NCBI GenBank assembly: GCA_016946835.1
Contig: JACVTC010000145.1
Location: 240,001-302,500 of the forward strand
DNA: 62,500 nucleotides
Direction: 5' to 3'
DNA from: Neocallimastix lanati (nom. inval.)
Lineage: Eukaryota; Neocallimastigomycota; Neocallimastigomycetes; Neocallimastigales; Neocallimastigaceae
Position numbers and translations under genes: made by a program. Of the stretch, positions 30,272-41,586 are shown piece by piece; position 1 is the stretch's first letter; each line of letters begins with the position of its first letter. The notes below the pieces were generated by a model. The model saw only the letters and a program-made list of their open reading frames with translations, did no database searches and was not told the origin of the DNA.

Positions 30272-31089
30272 TTATTGATAAGCTCTAATTCCAAGACATT
30301 CTTCCATGGTGACTGGTTTATAGCCTTGAGCGAGCATATATTCAATTTCGGCAGTCATCATCGCAATAATATTTTCAGCAGTAGCTCCTCCATATAAGAG
30401 GTGATTCAAAGAAATAACAGAATTGTTATTAGCAACTTGTTTCGAAAGAGCTTGAACAGCATATTCCTTGTCTCCTCCATTGGCGTAATCCATAGAATCA
30501 GCATTACAGTTAACTGAGGCATTATAGCCGAGGGATTCAAGCGTACTCATGACCGTTTGATTAGAATTTCCATTTAAACATGGTAAACGCATAAATGCTG
30601 GTTTTTTACCAATGGTAGCGTAGAGAGCATCTTCAATTTGCTTCATTTGACTAATAATTTCATCGGTAGTCGCAAGTTTTGGTAATTCAACATGATCAAA
30701 AGTATGATTACCAATGATATGACCTTCATCATCCATTCTCTTTATAATTCTTGCCCATTCTGGATTTGAAGTTTTCATATATAAATTACCACAGACGAAG
30801 AAGGTAGCCTTAATGTTATATTTCTTTAAAAGATCTAAAATGATATCAGAATATTGCGTTGGACCATCATCCATGGTAAGGGCCCAATGTTTTGGATTTA
30901 TACATTGATAAACAGGTTTTATTCCAGTACCCTTTGGATAAATCGATTCAACATACTTCATTTTTTGACCTGAAGTCGTTGATCCACTTGAAGCTGAGGT
31001 TGTCGTAGCAGGTTTACATTCAGAATACCATTCATTTATATAAGTACATTCATAACCGGAAATACAACATTTTTCACCAGAGAAAGTTT

Positions 31090-31124
<35 letters not shown>

Positions 31125-31303
31125 AAAGAAATTGAAAAAAAAAAAAAATTTGAAAATTTAAATAAAGTTAAATAATATTAATAATAATAGATTTTAATAT
31201 TAAAATTAAAAAAAAAAAATTTTTATAAATTTGTAAAAAAAATGAATATATATATAATATATATATATATTTTTTTTAAAAATAATTTAAATAATACAAT
31301 TAA

Positions 31304-31334
<31 letters not shown>

Positions 31335-31441
31335 AATTATAATTATTACCCTCCACATTGAGCATAACCTCCACCACAAGAAGCTCTTGATAAAGCAACA
31401 AGAGATAAAGATAAAATACCAGAAATAATAATTGATTTCAT
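30272..31441 (-). CDS. Secreted CBM1 - polysaccharide deacetylase (CE4), copy 2
   Basis: Same architecture as copy 1: exons 31441-31350 and 31091-30272, intron 31092-31349, 303 residues, signal peptide, CBM1 and CE4 domain with every catalytic motif kept (TMDDG, HTFDH, RLPC, DSMDY, SLNH). It differs from copy 1 at five residues: Lys38 for Asn just before the CBM1 double Cys, Asp152 for Asn, Ser178 for Asn, Ser213 for Asn and Gln244 for Arg. None is a catalytic residue. Upstream sequence is conserved for several hundred bases, so regulation is probably shared. Both copies appear functional. Function as for copy 1: extracellular deacetylation of an acetylated polysaccharide. Confidence 0.93.
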
Positions 31442-32109
31442 TTTCGTTAGTTTGTACTCTTAATAAATAATAATTAAAAGATTGAAAATTAAAAAAAAAA
31501 GAGGAAAAATTTATTTCCTTTTATACTTTTTAAAAGAAAAAAATGATATCCTTTTTAGTTATTTTTTCTTTTTATTTTTATAAACTATTTGTGTTATTAT
31601 TGGTGCTTGATGTTTACTATAAGTAAACAATAAATAAAAATAAATATAATTGCAAGAAAAAAAAAAAAAATACAATAATACAATGTAAGTTTAAAAATTT
31701 ATTGTGTGGTAAAATAAATTAAAAAAAAAAAAAAAAAGTTTAGTTATTTAAAAATATTATAAAACTTTTCTATTATTTTAAATTATTTTAATTTAATTTT
31801 ATTATATTTTTTATTTATTATTTATTATTTGTTATTATTTATTATATTCATTATTCATTATTTATTATTTATTATTCATTATTTATTATTTATTAATTAT
31901 TTATTATTTATTTCATTGGCTTATTTAAAAATTATTGTTATTGTTACCTACAAGAAATTTTATGAAAAAATCCCCCAAACTTAATATTATTATATAATAA
32001 TAATATATATATATAAAATCTAAATATTAATAAAAATAAAAAAATAATACGATTAATATTTTTTTTTTTTTTATTTTATATTGTTAATTATAAAATTTAT
32101 TAATTACTT

Positions 32110-32137
32110 CTAATATCAATATAAAATAATAATAATA

Positions 32138-32176
<39 letters not shown>

Positions 32177-32432
32177 TAAATAATAAATAATAAATAATAA
32201 ATAATAAATAATAAATAATAAATAATAAATAATAAATAATAAATAATAAATAATAAATAATAAATAATAAATAATAAATAATAAATTCTAAATAATAATA
32301 ATAAATAATAATAATAAATAATAATAATAAATAATAATAAATAATAATAAATAATAATAAATAATAATAAATAATAATAAATAATAATAAATAATAATAA
32401 ATAATAATAAATAATAATAAATAATAATAATA
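32110..32432. repeat. AAT / AAATAAT / 10-mer microsatellite cluster
   Basis: Consecutive blocks of (AAT)n, about 16 copies of the heptamer AAATAAT (32170-32285), and about 14 copies of AATAATAATA-type units. The corresponding position of unit 1 (21879-21944) is a simple (AAT)n of 66 bp. Confidence 0.9.
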
Positions 32433-32510
32433 AAAGGTTATTAAAAATTTAAAAAATCAATAGCAAAAATAATAGCTATAATAATAAAAAAAATGAAATA
32501 CTTTCCAGTT

Positions 32511-32634
32511 TTTTTTTTTTGCTATTAATATATTATTTAAAAATAAATAATTTAAATATATTAAACATTATTTATTATTTATACTCTATTTGTTAATTTT
32601 AATATTGAAGAAACAATTTAAAAAAAAAAAATTA

Positions 32635-32665
<31 letters not shown>

Positions 32666-32691
32666 AACGGCAAGTAAAAATAATTAATTAA

Positions 32692-32728
<37 letters not shown>

Positions 32729-33234
32729 AATAGAAATCAAATAATTTTTGAAGGAAACATTTTTTTAATTAATTTAATAGTATAGAATTAAAAAAATTAT
32801 TTATGTTAATTTTATATATATATTTTATCTTCAATAAAAAGATTTATATTATATATAATCTAGTAGAAAAGTAGTAAAAAAAAAAAAAAATAAATATTAA
32901 TAATAATTAAATAAAATATAAATATTTTTTAAATAATAATAATAATAAAGGAGACAAGTGGAACAAAAAAAAAAAAAAGTTAAATTAAGATAAAATATAA
33001 ATTAAAATATTAATATTCAATCACACTATTATTATTATGAACAATAAATTATATTTATATATATATATATATTTATCAAAAAAAAAAAAAAAAAAAAAAA
33101 TAAAAAAATATAATTTATATAGTATATTTAATATTCACATGTTTATTGCTAATAAGAAATTTATATATATATGATAACTAATTAGGGTAATTACGAACAT
33201 AATAAAAAGTTATACTTTTTAATATTACTTAAAA

Positions 33235-33289
<55 letters not shown>

Positions 33290-34560
33290 ATATATTTTTA
33301 ACTGATGAGACATTGCATGCATAGTTTTTCTTTTTTCTTTTTTTTTTATTTTTATTATTTTTATTATTTTTATTATTTTTATTATTTTTATTATTTTTAT
33401 TGAATGCAATGATAAAATAAATTAATAAAATTATATATATATATCTTTGTTTAATATTAATTATAATAATAATAAATTTATATTATATAGTAATTACTTG
33501 TTTATCATTCTTATATATATAAAGGATATAACATGATATATTAAAAAATTAAAAAAAGGTAGCATTAATATATATATATATAAATAGAAATAATGGCTCA
33601 GATATTAGTTTTATTTATTAATTAAAGACTTAATTTTAGTTAGAATAATATAAATTCTTTTTTAATATATAAAACTTTTTTTTTTTTTTTATTTTTTACT
33701 AATTATATTGTTATTATTAATTAATGATTATAGACGGTATATTATCCTTTTCTTTTTTTGTTTCATTCGAAAAAAAATTTTTTTTTTTTATATTGATATT
33801 AAAAAAATATTAATTTCCATTGGTGACATTTATGTTTATAATATACCACATTTCTTTAATAAATTATTATAAATGTTTTTAATCTAATTATTATTTCGTT
33901 ATGAAATTAAAAAAAAAAATATATATATATATATTATATAATACTAATAATACTAATACTAATACTAATAATAATATTAATATTAATACTAATACTACTA
34001 CTGCTACTACTACTACTACTACTACTAATAATAATAATAATAATAAAAGGATAAATATAAGATATTTAGTATAATACTAATACTAATACTAATACTAATA
34101 CTAATACTAATAATAATAATAAATAGGATAAATATAAAATATTTAGTTTAAAATAGGAATAAAAATAATATATTTCTACTAGTATTATTTAGATATACTT
34201 TGACCATATTTTTTCAACATATATAAATAATGCTTAAAATAAAATAAAATAAATAGTAGAAATATAAATATAAAGTACAGATTGAATAAAATAAAATAAA
34301 ATAAAATAAATAGTAGAAATATAAATATTACTTATATTATTGAATGATTACTATTATTTTTATTTACATTAGATTAAAACTAAGTTAAAATAGAATTATA
34401 ATTTAATGAAAGCTTATATTATTATCAAAATATTTTTTAAAAAAATAAAAATTATATCATAAAATAAAATAAAATAAAAAATTTTTAGTTTGGAAAGTTT
34501 TATTAATAAATAATTTATTTATACTTTAAATATTTAATAAATTATTTTATTATATAATTA
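32511..34560. other. AT-rich stretch without genes
   Basis: Poly-A/T runs, (AAAT)15 at 33232-33291, a TTTTTATTA nonamer array at 33347-33401, and ACT/AAT repeats (33940-34130). The frame at 33191-33409 is a translation of these repeats. No gene is supported. Confidence 0.7.
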
Positions 34561-34568
34561 ATATTTTG

Positions 34569-35317
34569 GGAGAGGTCCAAAACGCCATTTTCACGTGATA
34601 TATCAAATTTTGAGGCTTTTTAAATTAATAGTTATATGATACTATTTTGTTGTATTATTAATTTGTAATTTTTTTCTTAAAATTTATTAAGTGAATAATT
34701 AAATAAATTATAATTGTTAGATAAAAATTAATATTTTTTTACAAAAAAAAAAAAAAATAAAATAAAATATTCAAACAATTAAAAGGTTTATTTTTTGTAA
34801 AAAAAAAAATATATATATATATATATATTAATAAAATACTTTAACAATTATATAGATTTATTTATTTAAAAAAAATATTAATAAAATACTTTAACAATTA
34901 TATAGATTTATTTATTTAAAAAAAATATTAATAAAATACTTTAACAATTATATAGATTTATTTATTTAAAAAATATTAATAAAATATTTAACAACTATTA
35001 ATAAAATACTTTAGCAATTATATAGATTTATTTATTTAAAAAATATTAATAAAATATTTAACAACTATTAATAAAATACTTTAGCAATTATATAGATTTA
35101 TTTATTTAATAAAAATATTAATAAAAATATTTTATTTTTTATTGACCTTTTTAATTTTTATTTTTTTATTTATTTACTTATTTATTTATACATTTATTTC
35201 TTTTTTACTTAAAATTATATTAAATTTTATGGCGTTATAATATAAATTGTAAAAGCCACAAATAAATAGATGGCTTATTAAAATTTCAAAAAAAAATTGG
35301 CGTTTTGAACCACATTC
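34569..35317. mobile_element. Mutator-like MITE
   Basis: The left end GGAGAGGTCCAAAACGCCA and the inverted right end GAATGTGGTTCAAAACGCCA share a terminal inverted repeat core CAAAACGCCA. Flanks AATATTTTG (34560-34568) and AATATTTTT (35318-35326) look like a 9-bp target duplication, the size made by Mutator transposases, though the AT context weakens this. The 749-bp interior has no ORF but contains a 50-bp minisatellite. The ends resemble the MULE ends near 48062 and 58032. Confidence 0.65.
34826..35118. repeat. 50-bp minisatellite inside the MITE
   Basis: The unit AATATTAATAAAATACTTTA followed by ACAATTATATAGATTTATTT is repeated five times: three 50-bp copies, then two copies in a compound form with an extra AACAACTATTAATAAAAT segment. 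Confidence 0.85.
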
Positions 35318-35361
35318 AATATTTTTATAATTATTTATTATTTAGAGATAGCAATAATAAT

Positions 35362-35547
35362 TGTTAGAATATGTGAAATCTGAGTTTAAATATATTAAAA
35401 TGTAATGTATATAATGTAATATATAAGCCACAATGTATTAATATAAAAGCATGTAAATTAATATAATTTAATATTTGTAATTCTTTATCATAAAATATAT
35501 TAATAAAATTGACATAATTATAAACCACAAATTCATGACTCTTAACA
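35362..35547 (+). mobile_element. Copia-type 5' LTR remnant
   Basis: A 186-bp sequence starting TGTTAGAATATGTGAAATCT and ending GACTCTTAACA (TG...CA ends), followed at once by a primer-binding site. Leader sequence follows to about 36060 but no gag or pol, so the rest was lost or replaced by the FLYWCH fragment. It is similar to the inverted LTR near 38487-38734. Confidence 0.65.
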
Positions 35548-35562
35548 GATTAAGAGTCTCAT
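35548..35562 (+). other. Primer-binding site, half-tRNA-Lys(CUU) type
   Basis: GATTAAGAGTCTCAT is complementary to an anticodon arm containing GAGACTCTTAATC, the CUU loop of tRNA-Lys, rather than to a tRNA 3' end. The same site is found in the plus-strand copia element at 51255. Confidence 0.6.
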
Positions 35563-36092
35563 CTGACTCTTAAAAAGATTCTTAGAAAAAGAATCTTTTG
35601 CAGGAAACGATATTATGTCAAGAAGGACATAAAGAAGTTAAAAGAAGAATATTATGATAAAGGTTGCCATTATGTCAATTTTTTGGAATTTAAATCAAAA
35701 TTGATCAAGATTGAAATTTAGTGATCTAAATTTCAAAAATTCTGAAAACGCGTAAATATCTAATAACTTAATACAAGAAATCCCCCTACATGAAGTAAAC
35801 ACGCTTAAGGATAAAAAAGAAACGTGAAATATATTAAATGAACATATTATTTTGAGACTCTTTATAAATGAAATGATAGTTAATTAATGATAGTAGTTTC
35901 AGGCTTTATTTATATCAATCATAGACCGTTTATATCTTCAATCACGGGACTTATAGATAGAGTTTATGAATTTTAAAGATAATAGGAATAAAGAATTAAG
36001 AATAAGTTTCAGAATATTATCATTATATTTAATTTATTTGAGATGAATATATAATACTCGCTATAGGTTATTGATATAATACCCGCTATAGG
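35563..36092. other. Leader-like remnant without coding potential
   Basis: Sequence following the PBS, less repetitive than its surroundings, with a short inverted pair AAAAGATTCTT/AAGAATCTTTT (35572-35601). No ORF is present. It ends with three copies of a 24-bp repeat, ATAATACTCGCTATAGGTTA-like (36050-36112). Confidence 0.5.
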
Positions 36093-36383
36093 TTAGTGAT
36101 ATAATACTCGATTATTAATCAGAATATCGATAATCGATATAGGTACGGCATCGTATTCATTTTCAGGATGATTATGTGAACTATTATACTTTAAAATTTC
36201 TTTCTTATCATTTAAAATAATAAAAGATTTACATTTATTTATTTTTTTATATTCTGTACATTTATAAACTTTGGAATTATCTTTTCTTTTATATGAAAAA
36301 TTAAATTTATATTTTTTATTAATAATAATTTGTTCTTTTTCTTTGTTGGATTCACTTATATCAATAATTAAATTTTCTTCCAT
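36093..36383 (-). pseudogene. FLYWCH zinc-finger fragment of a MULE transposase
   Basis: A 96-codon frame from ATG at 36383. The Cys/His pattern, KYKFNFSYKRKDNSKVYKC, then NKCKSF and SSHNHPEN, is the FLYWCH finger that precedes the transposase domain in many Mutator-like elements. The last ~15 residues (ISIIDILINNRVLYH) read into unrelated flanking sequence. No DDE transposase core follows, so it is a truncated fragment. It is paralogous to the frame at 49332-49619. Confidence 0.8.
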
Positions 36384-37690
36384 TTCTATATTTTTATAAA
36401 TATTTTTTAATTATATAATTAAAATTATTATATTAATTATCCAATATTATTCTTAATATTAATTTTGAAAAATTAGTTTTTCAATTATTTGTAAAATAAA
36501 TAAATAAATAAATAAAGAATGTAATAATATAAGTACAAGTATATAAAATAAAATAAATATTAAATGTAATATTATAAAAGTACAAGTATATATAATAAAA
36601 TAAATATTTATTATTTTTTTTTTATCAAAGAATATTAAAGGCAATTTATTTTTAAAAATAAAATGGTTTATTTAATTATATATGTTAAAAAAGCAAAAAA
36701 TCATTTATATTTAATGAGATTATTAACTACCAATAATATTAAACTACATCATTAATTGAATATAATAAAATATGAATATAAAGTACAGATTGAATAAAAT
36801 AAAATAAAATAAAATAAATAGTTAAAAGATGAATATAAAGTACAGATTGAATAAAATAAAATAATATAAAATAAAATAAATAATAATATTTTATTTTATT
36901 TTATTTTATTTTATTTTCTTAAATATGTACTTTATATTCATCTTTTAATTATTTATTTTATTTTATTTTCTTAAATATGTACTTTATATTCATCTTTTAA
37001 CTATTTATTTTATTTTATTTTATTAAATATGTACTTTATATTCATATTCTACTATTTATTTTATTTTATTTTATTTTATTAAATATGTACTTTATATTCA
37101 TATTCTACTATTTATTTTATTTTATTTAATTTTATTCAATCTGTACTTTATATTTTAATATAAAGTTATTTTATTTTATTTTTATTAATACTTGTATTTT
37201 TATTATAATTCAAATATTTATTTTATTTTATTAATATTTGTATTTTTATTATAATTAGTTTTTGTATTCTTATTATAATTCAAATATTTATTTTATATTA
37301 TTTTTACTAATATTTGTATTTTTATTATAATTCAAATATTTATTTTATTTTTTTTATTAATATTTGTATTTTTATTATAATTCAAATATTTATTTTATTT
37401 TATTTTATTTTATTTTATTCAATCTGTACTTTACATTCATATTCTACTATTTATTTTATTTTATTTTATTTTATTTTATTCAATCTGTACTTTACATTCA
37501 TATTCTACTATTTATTTTATTTTATTTTATTTTATTTTACTTTATTTTATTTTATTTTACTTTATTTTATTTTAAAAATATATTTATTTTTATTAATAAT
37601 TGTAAATTATTATAAAGATTTCCTAATTACAACTCTTCTTTATTTTAATTTTGGAGAAGACCCTGAATAATTGGGTTCATAAATTAAAAT
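36384..37690. repeat. Minisatellite with head-to-head inverted arrays
   Basis: Units of about 55 bp with the core AATATAAAGTACAGATTGAA plus (AAAAT)n lie in forward orientation at 36772-36880 and as reverse complements at 36900-37160 and 37410-37570. They meet head to head near 36893. Further forward copies are at 34240-34330. Between are 50-bp TTTGTATTTTTATTATAATTCAAA repeats (37180-37395). The open frames here only translate repeats. Confidence 0.75.
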
Positions 37691-37919
37691 ATATTAATAA
37701 AGATTAATTAAATATAATAATACTATTAAAAATTAGTATCACATAAAAGTCCCGCATATCAATATTTTGATCATATGAGTAATAATAAATTATTATTATA
37801 TTCTATGATTGTTAATAAGAAAAACTAAAATTACTAATTAAATTATTTTCATATTTTAATAATAACATTAATAATATTTTTTTTATTATTGGTTTTATTA
37901 CAAAAGAAAAAATATATTA

Positions 37920-37950
<31 letters not shown>

Positions 37951-38040
37951 AAATGATTAATTACTTAACATATGATTTTTTTAATAAATGATTTTTAACA
38001 CTAATGAAATTTAAAAAAAAAAGAATAATTAAAGATTAAT

Positions 38041-38492
38041 ATGGCTGAAGTTATTAATAAATTATCTCAAAAAAAAAAAAAAAAAAAAAAAAATGACGAA
38101 ATACGTCATGATATTTTCATAAATGATATCGATATTGTTCTTGAAACTATTGCAAATCAAACTAATATAGTTTAAAAAAAAAAAAATAAATCTTACACGA
38201 CAAGAAAATTAACTAATACTATAAAATTAATGTATAAATTAATTAAAAAAGTAAAAGTGAAAAAATTCCATCAGAAATAATTCAAAACCCAAAACCAAAA
38301 ATTAGTTCAAGATTAAATAAAACTTTTTGTTATAAGGTATCAACTAAAACAGAAAATATTAAAGATAAAATTAATGATATTCCGAATATTTTTTCACCAA
38401 ATATTCAATCTGCTGTTGAATTATCATACAATAAAATTGAGAAAGATATAAAAACTTACCAAAATCTAATGAACATTATCTTAATCTATTAA
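38041..38492 (+). pseudogene. Broken ORF of unknown identity
   Basis: ATG at 38041 starts MAEVINKLSQ, runs into a 24-nt poly-A, and continues as NDEIRHDIFINDIDIVLETI. After a second A-run and one or more shifts it reads IPSEIIQNPKPKISSRLNK and NIFSPNIQSAVELSYNKIE. The codon composition is protein-like, unlike the flanks. It is probably a transposon gag or accessory gene. No family is recognised. Confidence 0.45.
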
Positions 38493-38734
38493 GGTTTATT
38501 AATTTATGGACATGATTATGTTTACTTTATTAGATTAATATTATTTTATTAATGCTACATTATAAAGAGCTACACTGATTTAACTAATGCAATTTACATA
38601 TATTTATATGTTTACATTTGTGGCTTGTACATTTATGATCTATTACTATATGTTTCAATATATTTGACATGTATTGTATTAAATATGTTTAAATAAATTT
38701 AATATTTTTTTTTCATATTTCACATATTTTAGCA
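38487..38734 (-). mobile_element. Copia-type LTR remnant (inverted)
   Basis: Read on the minus strand a purine-rich tract, AGGTTTGAAGAGGAG (38735-38749), is followed by TGCTAAAATATGTGAAATAT, resembling the LTR at 35362, and the far end is TTAATA. It looks like a 3' LTR of a minus-strand element whose body is missing. Confidence 0.5.
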
Positions 38735-38869
38735 CTCCTCTTCAAACCTATTTTATTTGAAAAATTAAATTTGGTTGCTGGTGAATATGTTTATTAATAA
38801 TATCTTAAATTTTATACCATGATTTCTAATATTACCTATTTTTTATTCTAAATACTAAATATTTCCTAA

Positions 38870-39062
38870 CTTTATATTATTTTAATTTCATCTAAAGAAC
38901 TATTTAAATAATTTTTTTAAATATTTTTTTTGAATTTATATTATTTTAATTTCATCTAAATAACTATTTAAATAATTTTTTTTAATATTTTGTGAATTTT
39001 TATTATTTTAATTTCATCTAAAGAACTATTTAAATAATTTTTTTAAATATTTTGTGAATTTT
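38870..39062. repeat. About 62-bp tandem repeat, three copies
   Basis: The unit TTATTTTAATTTCATCTAAA plus GAACTATTTAAATAATTTTT is repeated three times with small changes, just downstream of the AAA-ATPase/nuclease stop codon side. Confidence 0.8.
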
Positions 39063-39254
39063 TATCGTTCCCCCTAGAATTAAGTATTTTCTGTAACGCC
39101 ATTATATATGATGAACCTAAGTATTATTTCTTATTATATTATATGGTTTAAGCATACCATTTAAATCTCTGTGATGATGATGGAAACCTTTTTCTTGAAG
39201 GATGATATTAAAATTATTAAATTATGGTAAATTTTCTTATTATCTATATTAATT

Positions 39255-41165
39255 TTAATATACTTTTCCACTTTTTAATTTTTTATTTTGTTTTTGATTT
39301 TGTTTTCTCTTCCTTTTATTATTGTTAGTATTATAATCATCATCGTCTTCATTACTATTATTATTATTATTATTATCTTCATCAGTACCTGTATTATTAT
39401 TTCTTATTTTAATGTTTTTACTCTCATCATATTCTTCTATAATACAGGAATATTCCTTATTTAGCTTAGTAAAATTTATTCCAACTAATAAAACTTTTCC
39501 TTGATACCCTTTATTTTTTAATCCAAAATAATACTGCTCATCATAAATCTGTTGGATGGCACTATTTGCTGACTCTCCAACTTTAAGCTCTATTATTATA
39601 ACCGTTCCGTTATACTTATCTTTTGGATAAAATATAAAATCTGCTTTTCCTTTTCCAGCTTTCGTTTCTTTCTTAATATCATGTGTACTCTGGGCATCTA
39701 TATAGGCAAATTGTATCACGTAACTTAAAGAAACATGTTTATAATAATTATCTAATGCTGAATATTTCTTTTGTATATTCTTTATGATATCACAAACCGT
39801 TTTAGTATCCTTACTTAATGTGGCTTCTAAAATTTTTTTTGAATTGCTAATCAAGTCTTTATAAATGCCAAAATCATTATTGTTTTTAAATACTTCGTCA
39901 AATTTTTCAAATAATTCTACATTTGGAATAAAAACTTCCTCTTTTTTTATATCGTAAGTAAGAAATCCATAAACAACCATGGATGAATACATTTCATTTT
40001 TCATTTCTTCATTATTATTTTTCTCTTGATCATTTCGTTTAATATTTTTATTTTTATATCTAATGTGTTTATTATCTGCTCCATAACCTCTCAATTTAAT
40101 TTTTATTTTTTCATGTAAAATTAACTTTAAAAATTCTTCTTTTACTCCATTTATATTAAAATTTATGTGGTTTTTTACTTCATAAAAGTTTCCCGTCTTT
40201 GTCCAATAATTACGTATTTCATTATTCATTAAAGCAGAAGTTATTGACAATGGATTAAATATTTTTTCACCAGTATTACTTAAATATCCGTTATACCGCT
40301 TTTCTAAATCTCCATAATTTAATTTTTTATTTTCAAGGCAAAGTTTATGAACTTCTTTTTCAGTAAACCTAAAGTATTCATAATATTGATTATCTTCTAA
40401 CATTGAATATTCAGTAAAAAAATTTAATTTCGATTGGGTAGTTCCTTTTGCAGGAGTTAAAATACCTGTCATATATGCAAATGCCACATAAGGTTTATCC
40501 TTTAATAAATCATTCAAATAAGATACATATATATTTCTATCATTAGCTGTAAATAATATATCTTCTTCAAAGATGTAATCCCATTCATCTATTACGAAAA
40601 TAAATTTTTCTTTTGTTTTACAGTATAAATTACTTAAATACTTTGATAATATTATATTTTCTTTTATTTCATGTATTTTAAAAATATCATCTAATTCATT
40701 CATTATTTCATTATCCAATATACTTAAATATTCATTTAAAGTTAACTTTTCATAATCTTTAATATCTGAAAAATTTAAATATATTGTATGATACTTTCCT
40801 TGAGTTTCCTCATAGCTTAATTTCTTTTTTTTAAAACTAGTATTTTCAGTTTCTAAATCTCTTGTGTTATTAGTTATTGTTTCAGATTCAATGTTTTCTT
40901 CTTTTGAAATATTTAAGTTGTCAAATATCTTTTTAAGTTTTTCTTTATCCCTTTCATTATTAATTTTACTATAATATGCAATAATCATATTGGCTATTGA
41001 AGATTTTCCAAATCTTCTTGGTTTTGAAATACATATGTATCTTTTATTCTTTTGTAATAATTTATTAAATTTACGAATTATATTAGATTTATCAACAAAA
41101 TATTCACTTTGATATAATATTTCAAATTCATCATATCCAATAGCACTATCCACATAAATACCCAT
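39255..41165 (-). CDS. AAA-ATPase-like / PD-(D/E)xK nuclease protein, bacterial-type
   Basis: A single intact intronless ORF, 636 residues, starting ATG at 41165. Residues 8-60 (YDEFEILYQSEYFVDKSNII, then SKPRRFGKSS at 47-56) are the N-terminus and Walker A of the AAA-ATPase_like family. The Walker B-like FIFVIDEWD is at 188-196 and YMTGILTP at 231-238. After a helical middle, residues about 480-590 form a PDDEXK_9-type domain: Glu500, Asp509 (GKADFIFYP) and Glu526-x-Lys528 (IIIELKVGES), then Gln538/539. The tail (about 590-636) is Asn/Asp-rich and ends in a basic KRKRKQNQKQNKKLK run that could be a nuclear signal. Family knowledge: this pair is common in bacteria and abundant in anaerobic fungi, presumably by transfer; substrate and role are unknown. 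It sits among retroelements, just downstream of a co-oriented copia LTR. All motifs look intact. Confidence 0.92.
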   Translation of the reverse strand: MGIYVDSAIGYDEFEILYQSEYFVDKSNIIRKFNKLLQKNKRYICISKPRRFGKSSIANMIIAYYSKINNERDKEKLKKIFDNLNISKEENIESETITNNTRDLETENTSFKKKKLSYEETQGKYHTIYLNFSDIKDYEKLTLNEYLSILDNEIMNELDDIFKIHEIKENIILSKYLSNLYCKTKEKFIFVIDEWDYIFEEDILFTANDRNIYVSYLNDLLKDKPYVAFAYMTGILTPAKGTTQSKLNFFTEYSMLEDNQYYEYFRFTEKEVHKLCLENKKLNYGDLEKRYNGYLSNTGEKIFNPLSITSALMNNEIRNYWTKTGNFYEVKNHINFNINGVKEEFLKLILHEKIKIKLRGYGADNKHIRYKNKNIKRNDQEKNNNEEMKNEMYSSMVVYGFLTYDIKKEEVFIPNVELFEKFDEVFKNNNDFGIYKDLISNSKKILEATLSKDTKTVCDIIKNIQKKYSALDNYYKHVSLSYVIQFAYIDAQSTHDIKKETKAGKGKADFIFYPKDKYNGTVIIIELKVGESANSAIQQIYDEQYYFGLKNKGYQGKVLLVGINFTKLNKEYSCIIEEYDESKNIKIRNNNTGTDEDNNNNNNSNEDDDDYNTNNNKRKRKQNQKQNKKLKSGKVY

Positions 41166-41399
41166 TATTTACAATGATAGTTTAATTTGTATCAGTTGAA
41201 TATTTTTTTCCTTTCAATATGGATTATTATCTCTATCTACTCTTAAAAGTTGTTTTTAATAGTAGATATTATAAGATTTAAATGTTACTTTAAGTTTATA
41301 AAATAGAAAAAAAAAAAAAAAATCATAATATAATTTTATATAATTATTTAATTTATATATAATATTTTTTGTTATTTATTAAAGATTTTTATTAATAAG

Positions 41400-41586
41400 T
41401 TTTATTTATATAAAATATAAATAGGTAATTACAAAGATTTAACGTAGTAAAATTTACATGTATTTATACTAAAATATGGCTTGCTCTAGAATATTATTAA
41501 TTAATTACATTATATTAAATATATATTAAATTTATATTATCATTAATCTAGAATTGTTTTAATATATAAATTCACATATTGTAACA
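41400..41586 (-). mobile_element. 3' LTR of the minus-strand copia element (left end uncertain)
   Basis: On the minus strand the purine tract TTTAGAGGGGAA (41587-41598) is followed by TGTTACAATATGTGAATTTA. Further on are TAGTATAAATACATG (TATA-like) and AATAAA (poly-A-like). The inner end is not recognisable, because the matching 5' LTR is missing. It lies directly upstream of the AAA-ATPase/nuclease start codon in the same orientation. Confidence 0.65.

Noticed and set aside
34826-35118. CRISPR-like array of 50-bp repeats
   Set aside because: Units are contiguous with no spacers, the sequence is eukaryotic, and no cas genes exist; it is a minisatellite.
37314-37670. 118-codon Phe/Tyr/Ile-rich frame
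   Set aside because: It is a product of the (TTTTA)n and minisatellite repeats; overlapping frames give equally long products.
38480-38490. Second primer-binding site beside the inverted LTR at 38487
   Set aside because: Only about seven bases (GATTAAG) match, and a 3' LTR should not be followed by a PBS on its outer side; probably chance.
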